In this document: positions 59,098 through 64,000 of the stretch, one piece after another
Position numbering within the stretch: the first letter of the stretch is position 1
Layout of the letters: every line of letters starts with the position of its first letter
From: Candidatus Korobacter versatilis
Lineage (GTDB): Bacteria > Acidobacteriota > Terriglobia > Terriglobales > Acidobacteriaceae
Reading direction: 5' to 3'
Assembly: GCA_016185395.1 (NCBI GenBank)
Contig: JACPNR010000009.1
Span: 186,001-250,000, forward strand
Length of the DNA stretch: 64,000 nucleotides
Made by a program: the position numbers and the translations under genes
The notes under the pieces: model-generated
What the model saw: the letters and a program-made list of their open reading frames with translations, nothing else
Databases searched by the model: none
Told to the model about the DNA's origin: nothing

Positions 59098-59201
59098 TTA
59101 ACTGGTTAACTTGTTAATTGGAAGCACATTGCTTTCCGGTAAGACTCACCGCCCTCTCCTTGATCACAAATTGACAAGTTAACAATTAACAAATTAACAA
59201 G
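59098..59201. repeat. TTAACTTG octamer tracts in facing orientation
   Basis: TTAACTGG, TTAACTTG and TTAATTGG (59098-59121) face TTGACAAG, TTAACAA, TTAACAAA and TTAACAAG (59171-59201) across 49 bp. The two halves are complementary and can form a stem between glcE and glcF. Same design as the heptamer tracts but with 8-nt units. Confidence 0.75.
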
Positions 59202-60578
59202 TCACAGCAGAAACCTTCCCCGATTCAGGATCTCCGCCGGATCGAGCGCGCGCTTGACGGCGAGCATCGTGCTGCGATCGGTGGGCGTGGAACCCCACAC
59301 ATCGAAGTGGGCTTTGGCTTCGATGGGACAGCGCAGAACGTAGGCCGAGCCATCGGGCGGCAGCGAGGCGCGGATGGCCGAGGCGGCGTTGGCATATTGC
59401 ATGGCCGACGGCGGATCGACCGACAGCGGGATGACGGCCACGGTGAGCGAGCCGAGAGCGGCGCGCCCGAGGGCGGCGCACATCGCGTTCTGTTCGACCG
59501 CGGCGTGCTCGGCGCCGGCGAGCGCGGCTTCCACGGCGCGGGCGGGAACGCTGAGCTGCATCAGCATGGCGTTGCGGTGGCGCGCTGCGACGTTGGCGTG
59601 GAAATCGAGCTGTCCGTTCCAGAAGTCGTGCTCGGCGCTGCCAGTGAGTTCGCGCGCGGCGGAGAGCTCGCGGCGGTAGCGCGCAAGCACGGCGTCGGAC
59701 CCGGCGGCGGTGAGCACGATGCTCCAGCTTGTATCCGGCGCGGCAACGGGCGCCTCGGGATGATAGTGGTCGGGATCACGCGCGTCAGAGTGGGCCGCTA
59801 CGTACTCCATCGCGCGCGGCGAGACGATCTCGAAGCGGATGGGAGTGAGCGCCGACGCCATGATGCGGTCGCGGAAGCCGATGGCCTCGGGCAACGACGC
59901 GAACTCGCAGACGAACGTGGCCGTCTGGCGCGGGCGCGGCGCGACCTTGAAGCTGGCGCCGGTGATGACCCCGAGCGTCCCGAAGCTGCCGATCATCAAC
60001 TTCATCAGGTCGAAGCCGGCGACGTTCTTCACTACGCGTCCGCCACCCTTGGCGACCATGCCGTCTCCGGTGACGAAGTGGATGCCGATGCAGTAGTCGC
60101 GCAGTCCGCCGTAGCCATGGCGCAGCGGAGCACTCGTGTTCGTCGCCAGCAAGCCGCCGATGGTCGCGCGCTCGCGCTCGGCAATGTCGAGTGGAAGGAA
60201 CTGTCCATGTTCCGCCAAGCGCTGCTCGCTGGACGCAACCGTGGCGCCGGCGCCCACGCCGAAAGTGAGATCACCGGGATCGTAGTGGTCGAGCGCAACC
60301 AGCCGCGAGGTATCGAGCAGGACCTCCGCACGCTCGGGCGGATTGCCGATGTGCTGCTGGGTGAATCCGCCGCTGACCGCCACCGCGAGTCCGCGCGCGG
60401 CGACGACGCGCAGGATGGCCGCGACCTCTTCCGCCGACGCGGGCGAGACGCGGATGGCGGACTGCGTCCCCTGGATATCGAAGGTGATGAGCTCGGCGAC
60501 TTCATCCGAAAGGTTCCGTGGGCCGACGATGGCGGCGAGTTCATCGAACACGCTGGCGGTGGTGGCGGCCGTGCTCAT
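59202..60578 (-). CDS. glcE: glycolate oxidase FAD-binding subunit
   Basis: A 458-residue FAD_binding_4 protein, longer than many GlcE (about 350-420). The FAD-binding region includes RLVALDHYDPGDLTFGVGAG, ATIGGLLATNTSAPLRHGYG and GGRVVKNVAGFDLMKLMIGS. Its ATG overlaps the glcD stop (ATGA, 60575-60578), so the two flavin subunits are translationally coupled. It supports electron transfer in glycolate dehydrogenase. Confidence 0.9.
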   Translation of the reverse strand: MSTAATTASVFDELAAIVGPRNLSDEVAELITFDIQGTQSAIRVSPASAEEVAAILRVVAARGLAVAVSGGFTQQHIGNPPERAEVLLDTSRLVALDHYDPGDLTFGVGAGATVASSEQRLAEHGQFLPLDIAERERATIGGLLATNTSAPLRHGYGGLRDYCIGIHFVTGDGMVAKGGGRVVKNVAGFDLMKLMIGSFGTLGVITGASFKVAPRPRQTATFVCEFASLPEAIGFRDRIMASALTPIRFEIVSPRAMEYVAAHSDARDPDHYHPEAPVAAPDTSWSIVLTAAGSDAVLARYRRELSAARELTGSAEHDFWNGQLDFHANVAARHRNAMLMQLSVPARAVEAALAGAEHAAVEQNAMCAALGRAALGSLTVAVIPLSVDPPSAMQYANAASAIRASLPPDGSAYVLRCPIEAKAHFDVWGSTPTDRSTMLAVKRALDPAEILNRGRFLL

Positions 60579-62026
60579 GCCGGACCGCCCTGGGTGAATG
60601 CCAGGCCGGCAGCGGGATGCGCGGCGGCGTTCGTCTCGCGACAACTGCGCGCCATCGGGAAGATCTTCTGCGGATTGAGCAGGCAGGCGGGATTGAAGAC
60701 GTCGTGCAGGCGCTGCATCACGTCGAGGTCGCTGGGCGTGAACATCAGCGGCAGGATCTCGCTCTTCTCCATCCCCACGCCGTGCTCGCCGGTGATGGAG
60801 CCGCCCACCGAGATGCAATACGCCAGGATCTCCTTGCCGGCGGCAAGGGTGCGTTCCATCTGCGCGGGGTCGCGGCTATCGAAGAGGATGAGCGGATGCA
60901 GATTGCCGTCGCCGGCGTGGAAGATGTTGCCGATGGTGAGCGAATACTTCTTGGCGATCTCTTCGATGCGGCGCAGCGTGTCGGGCACGCGCGTTCGCGG
61001 GATCACGCCGTCCTGGACGTAATACGAAGGCGAGATGCGGCCGACGGCGCCGAAGGCGTTCTTGCGTCCCGCCCACAGGCGTTGCCGTTCGGACTCATCT
61101 TTCGCGACGCGCACTTCGCGCGCGAGCCGGTTGCACACCGCGATGACCGCGGCCTTCTGGTCGTCGACCGCTTCGCGCATTCCTTCGAGCTCGATGAGCA
61201 GCACCGCGCCGGAATCCATGGGATAGCCCGCGTGCATGGCTTCTTCAACGGTGCGCAGCGTCCAGCCATCGAGCAGCTCGAGCGCGGCGGCGGTGACGCC
61301 TTCGGAGGTGAGCGCGACGACGGTCTGCGCGGCAGCGTCAATGGAATCGAAGATGGCGAGCAGTGTGGCGACGGATTCCGGCAGCCGCATCAGCTTCACC
61401 GTGATGGCGGTGGCGATGCCGAGCGTGCCTTCCGAGCCGACGAAGAACCCGGTGAGGTCGTAGCCGGGCGATTCCGCCGGCTTGCCGCCGAATTGGACGA
61501 CGCGGCCATCGGGCAGCACGACTTCCAGCCCGGTGACGTGGTTCACGGTGACGCCGTAAGCGAGCGTGTGCGGGCCGCCGGAATTTTCCGCGACATTCCC
61601 CCCGATGGTGCAGGCCTTCTGGCTGGAAGGATCGGGCGCGAAGTACAGCCCGTGCTTCGCGACGGCATGGGAGAGGTCGAGATTGACGACGCCGGGCTGC
61701 ACGATGGCGCGCTGGTTGCCGACGTCGACTTCTAGGATCTTGTTCATCCGCGAAAAGCCGAGGATGATGCCGCCCTTGCGCGCGATGGCGCCGCCACTCA
61801 GTCCGGTGCCGGCGCCGCGCGGCACGATGGGGACGCCTTCCTTGCCGGCCAGCTTCACGATGCGCGCGACTTGCTCGGTGGTCTGCGGGAAGACGACGGC
61901 CTGTGGCAGCGCGCGCTGCACGCCGCCATCGTATTCATAGAGCATCAAGTCTTCGCGGGCGGAGAGGACGGCGTCGCGTCCGGCGATCTTCCGCAACTGC
62001 CTGACGATGGAAGAGGCGAAAAGCAT
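60575..62026 (-). CDS. glcD: glycolate oxidase catalytic FAD subunit
   Basis: A 483-residue FAD-linked oxidase. The PP-loop reads PRGAGTGLSGGAI, followed by GGNVAENSGGPHTLAYGVT and the C-terminal GSITGEHGVGMEKSE typical of GlcD/D-lactate dehydrogenases. It oxidises glycolate to glyoxylate at the inner membrane. First gene of glcD-glcE-glcF. A D-lactate role is a less likely alternative given all three subunits. Confidence 0.93.
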   Translation of the reverse strand: MLFASSIVRQLRKIAGRDAVLSAREDLMLYEYDGGVQRALPQAVVFPQTTEQVARIVKLAGKEGVPIVPRGAGTGLSGGAIARKGGIILGFSRMNKILEVDVGNQRAIVQPGVVNLDLSHAVAKHGLYFAPDPSSQKACTIGGNVAENSGGPHTLAYGVTVNHVTGLEVVLPDGRVVQFGGKPAESPGYDLTGFFVGSEGTLGIATAITVKLMRLPESVATLLAIFDSIDAAAQTVVALTSEGVTAAALELLDGWTLRTVEEAMHAGYPMDSGAVLLIELEGMREAVDDQKAAVIAVCNRLAREVRVAKDESERQRLWAGRKNAFGAVGRISPSYYVQDGVIPRTRVPDTLRRIEEIAKKYSLTIGNIFHAGDGNLHPLILFDSRDPAQMERTLAAGKEILAYCISVGGSITGEHGVGMEKSEILPLMFTPSDLDVMQRLHDVFNPACLLNPQKIFPMARSCRETNAAAHPAAGLAFTQGGPA

Positions 62027-62063
62027 GGGTGAGGGTGCGCGGATTGTAGCACTTCAAGAAAGG

Positions 62064-62208
62064 TCAAATGACAACAGGAGGAGGGGAGGAGAGGAGGCAG
62101 GTCAATAAACACCACAGAGGGCGACGAGGACGCCGAGGTCAGGAAATGAAAATCGAATAAAAGCAGGGTTTTCCCTCCCCTCCTCCTCTCCTCCTGTTGT
62201 TACTTGAT
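62064..62208. repeat. 33-bp purine-rich inverted repeat
   Basis: The left arm at 62064-62096 (ACAACAGGAGGAGGGGAGGA core) matches the reverse complement of the right arm (62176-62208) at 29 of 33 positions, across an 79-bp loop that holds an ACCACAGAG-type repeat at 62109-62140. It lies between the CBS gene end and the glcD start and could form a very long hairpin. Confidence 0.75.
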
Positions 62209-62646
62209 CTACGATTCGCCCGGCATGGAGTGCATGTAGGCACGCATCATGCGCACCTCGCCATCTTTTTCGTCGACCTCATGGAGCAGCAGGTCGCGCA
62301 GGGAGAGCAGCCCGACCAGCTTCTGGTCATCGAGGATGGGCAGATGGCGGAAGCCATGCTGCTTCATCAGTAGCATGCAGTTCTCGAAAGACTCGTCGGC
62401 GGTGACGATGAGCGGGTTCAGCGTCATGACTTCTGAGACCTTGGCCTTCTTGGGGTCCTTGCCCTCGGCGAGGACGCGCTTCATGATGTCGCGCTCGGAG
62501 AAGATGCCGACCAGCTTGCCGCCCTCGAGCACGGGGACGGCGCCGATGTTGCGCTCGACCATGAAACGCGTCACGTCGAACACGGACTGGCTGCCTTCCA
62601 CGGTGTAGGTCTCGCGGTCTTTCAGCAATTGACGGATCGTGGTCAT
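62209..62646 (-). CDS. CBS-domain-pair protein
   Basis: A 145-residue cytoplasmic protein made of two CBS domains (about 8-65 and 75-130; VTRFMVERNIGAVPVLEGGK, GFRHLPILDDQKLVGLLSLR). It should bind an adenine nucleotide as a sensor module. Stand-alone, no effector domain attached. ATG 62646 is preceded by GGAGGTGCGGC. The stop abuts the long inverted repeat. Confidence 0.9.
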   Translation of the reverse strand: MTTIRQLLKDRETYTVEGSQSVFDVTRFMVERNIGAVPVLEGGKLVGIFSERDIMKRVLAEGKDPKKAKVSEVMTLNPLIVTADESFENCMLLMKQHGFRHLPILDDQKLVGLLSLRDLLLHEVDEKDGEVRMMRAYMHSMPGES

Positions 62647-62676
62647 GCCGCACCTCCGTGTATCTATGATGCGCCG

Positions 62677-63624
62677 CTACTGGTCGATATCGAACGTGTC
62701 GAGGATGCGGTTGTCGCGATCGATCAGCATCACGCGCCGCATGTACACCACGCGCTGCAGGTCGCTGGGCAAGCGCGGCAACTGGCTCTCGCACACTTCC
62801 GGCAGGTAGAGGACGTTGCGTTCGAGCGATGGCGGCAACGTGCTGCCGCGCTGGAGCTGGCGATCGACGCCCGCAGGCAGCTGGTCGCGCCGCGCCATGC
62901 CCGGGGAGATGTCGGCCGCCTGGTCCTCGTAGCAATTGCGTACGCTGCTGCGATCGCGGTTGGTGAAGGCGCGCAGCGAAGCCGCGTCGCGCTGGTCGTA
63001 TCCGCCTGCGTTGCGGCTGGCGATGGAACCTTGCGCGCCGTTCCCGACCACGGCGTCTTGCGCGGTGTTCCAGTTGAGGATGGCCTCGGACTCGATGGTT
63101 GCGTTCTTCTTGCCAGTGGCCACTGCAACGCCGGTCCCGGCAGCCGCGCCCGCCCCGGCGCCGATGGCCGCGCCGCGCCCGCCGCCGGCGATGCCGCCGA
63201 TGATGGCGCCCAACGCCGCGCCTCCGCCGATCTTGGTCACATTGCTCTTCGTATGCGACTCGCCCTTGATCACGTAGCGCTCGGTGCTGACGGCGGTCGT
63301 TTGATTGCCGGATCCGATGGAGGTGAGCTCGAGCGTGAGCGAGCCGGGATCGCTGAGGCGTCCGGACTTGTACACCGAGACCACGCGGCCAACGACGTCT
63401 GACCCTTTGGGCAGCACTTCGCGGCCTTCGACGACCACGGGGTATTCGAGCGAGCCGCGGAATTCCTGGCCTTGCTGGGAAGTGTCGCTGCTCAGGCTGT
63501 CCGTCATGCGGACGCTGATCTGCGTGCCCGAGGGGATGGCGATGCGCGAGCGGCGCTGCGCCTGCGCGATGAACGGAAGAGTGAGAACAAGAACCAGGAT
63601 GGCAAGCTTGCGGTCGAGCGTCAT
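62677..63624 (-). CDS. exported glycine-zipper protein
   Basis: About 315 residues: signal peptide (LAILVLVLTLPFIAQA), a beta-rich domain (about 30-130, IAIPSGTQISVRMTDSLSSD), then a glycine zipper (GGGAALGAIIGGIAGGGRGA, about 135-170) of the kind found in 17-kDa surface antigens, and a C-terminal charged region with two Cys. Likely envelope-associated; role unknown. ATG 63624 fits the signal peptide; ATG 63648 is possible. Confidence 0.7.
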   Translation of the reverse strand: MTLDRKLAILVLVLTLPFIAQAQRRSRIAIPSGTQISVRMTDSLSSDTSQQGQEFRGSLEYPVVVEGREVLPKGSDVVGRVVSVYKSGRLSDPGSLTLELTSIGSGNQTTAVSTERYVIKGESHTKSNVTKIGGGAALGAIIGGIAGGGRGAAIGAGAGAAAGTGVAVATGKKNATIESEAILNWNTAQDAVVGNGAQGSIASRNAGGYDQRDAASLRAFTNRDRSSVRNCYEDQAADISPGMARRDQLPAGVDRQLQRGSTLPPSLERNVLYLPEVCESQLPRLPSDLQRVVYMRRVMLIDRDNRILDTFDIDQ

Positions 63625-63744
63625 CTTTCGAGACACATTCCAGGACATGGGGGAGAAGCCTTTCGAGTAAGGTCGCTAGCGCAACGGCCGAGCAGGCGAA
63701 TCGTACTCCGCGGCGCAAGCTGAGTACAAGCGGGATGTGGGCGT

Positions 63745-64000
63745 TTAATCGGCGCCGGTGCGGACGCCGGCGTCCTCGATGAACACGAAGTACGACGTGG
63801 CCCACAACTGGGTGGGGATGCTGCCGCGCGGCCGCGCGGTGAGGATGACGTTGTAGTCGTCCGTCATGGGCAGCGCGTCGAGCTGTGCCGATCTTCCTCC
63901 CGGCTGGGCGGGCTGGACGAGCGCGAGGTAATGCAGGAACTCGTAGACGTCGGGCGCGCCGGAGTATCCCGGTGCGACGAAGGTAAGCTCCGTCTCCTGG
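63745..64000 (-). CDS. hypothetical protein, C-terminal part (cut by window edge)
   Basis: A minus-strand frame is open from the window end to TAA at 63745-63747, about 85 codons. The segment reads ELTFVAPGYSGAPDVYEFLH ... ILTARPRGSIPTQLWATSYF and ends DAGVRTGAD. It is not recognised. The last codons are formed by a GCCGGCGTCCGCACCGGCGC element like the REP-type repeats, so a repeat may have extended the C-terminus. Confidence 0.55.
   Translation of the reverse strand, partial: QETELTFVAPGYSGAPDVYEFLHYLALVQPAQPGGRSAQLDALPMTDDYNVILTARPRGSIPTQLWATSYFVFIEDAGVRTGAD

Noticed and set aside
59307-61022. 571-codon plus-strand frame across glcE and glcD
   Set aside because: It spans two real genes and their junction on the other strand, with low-complexity composition.

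Overview
The window looks like a chromosomal segment of an Acidobacteriota (Terriglobia-like) bacterium. The evidence is indirect: uniformly high GC, a secreted VWA protein of the acidobacterial type, a serine/threonine kinase fused to a TolB-like propeller, paired MacB-type permeases around a DUF4097 protein, Gram-negative envelope genes, and many short intergenic repeats. No rRNA, tRNA, transposase, phage gene or CRISPR array was seen. It is mostly a housekeeping and metabolic region.

Layout. 0-7.3 kb: a type-5 uracil-DNA glycosylase, then a leucine-catabolism operon (methylcrotonyl-CoA carboxylase beta, HMG-CoA lyase, enoyl-CoA hydratase with an apparent CTG start, hot-dog thioesterase), then histidine ammonia-lyase coupled to a VWA protein. 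7.3-12.4 kb: an HD protein, an XRE regulator with a good promoter, and a leftward metal-uptake operon (small Cys/His protein, porin, binding protein, permease) with no ATPase gene. 12.6-19.8 kb: the envelope and isoprenoid block uppS-cdsA-dxr-rseP and ispG, with a Sel1-repeat protein between rseP and ispG and an unlisted 37-codon membrane peptide gene after ispG. 19.8-25.5 kb: DUF72, CAP-domain and RQ-rich secreted proteins, then a tightly overlapping four-gene operon with two oligopeptide-type permeases, an unknown membrane protein and a secreted protein with caspase-like His and Cys motifs. 25.5-37.1 kb: a CorC/HlyC protein, a receiver-domain remnant, an efflux operon (HlyD adaptor, MacB permease, DUF4097, MacB permease), the kinase, and a secreted HExxH protein. 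37.1-47.7 kb: a divergent membrane pyrophosphatase, MscS channel, CocE-type hydrolase, an SDR lacking YxxxK, a two-component system whose kinase has almost no extracytoplasmic loop, and a fatty-acid desaturase. 47.7-64 kb: hydroxyacid dehydrogenase, MBL-fold protein, glycerate kinase, hydrolases, DUF255 thioredoxin-like protein, Dps, acetyl-CoA synthetase, glcDEF, a CBS protein and a glycine-zipper protein.

Themes. Glycolate oxidase, a tartronate-semialdehyde-reductase-like enzyme and glycerate kinase could together form a two-carbon salvage route, with acetate activation alongside. Three transport loci lack a local ATPase. The most distinctive non-coding signal is a set of intergenic tracts built from 7-nt (once 8-nt) units of unrelated sequence, several ending at a start codon; at least three other short repeat families are interspersed between genes.
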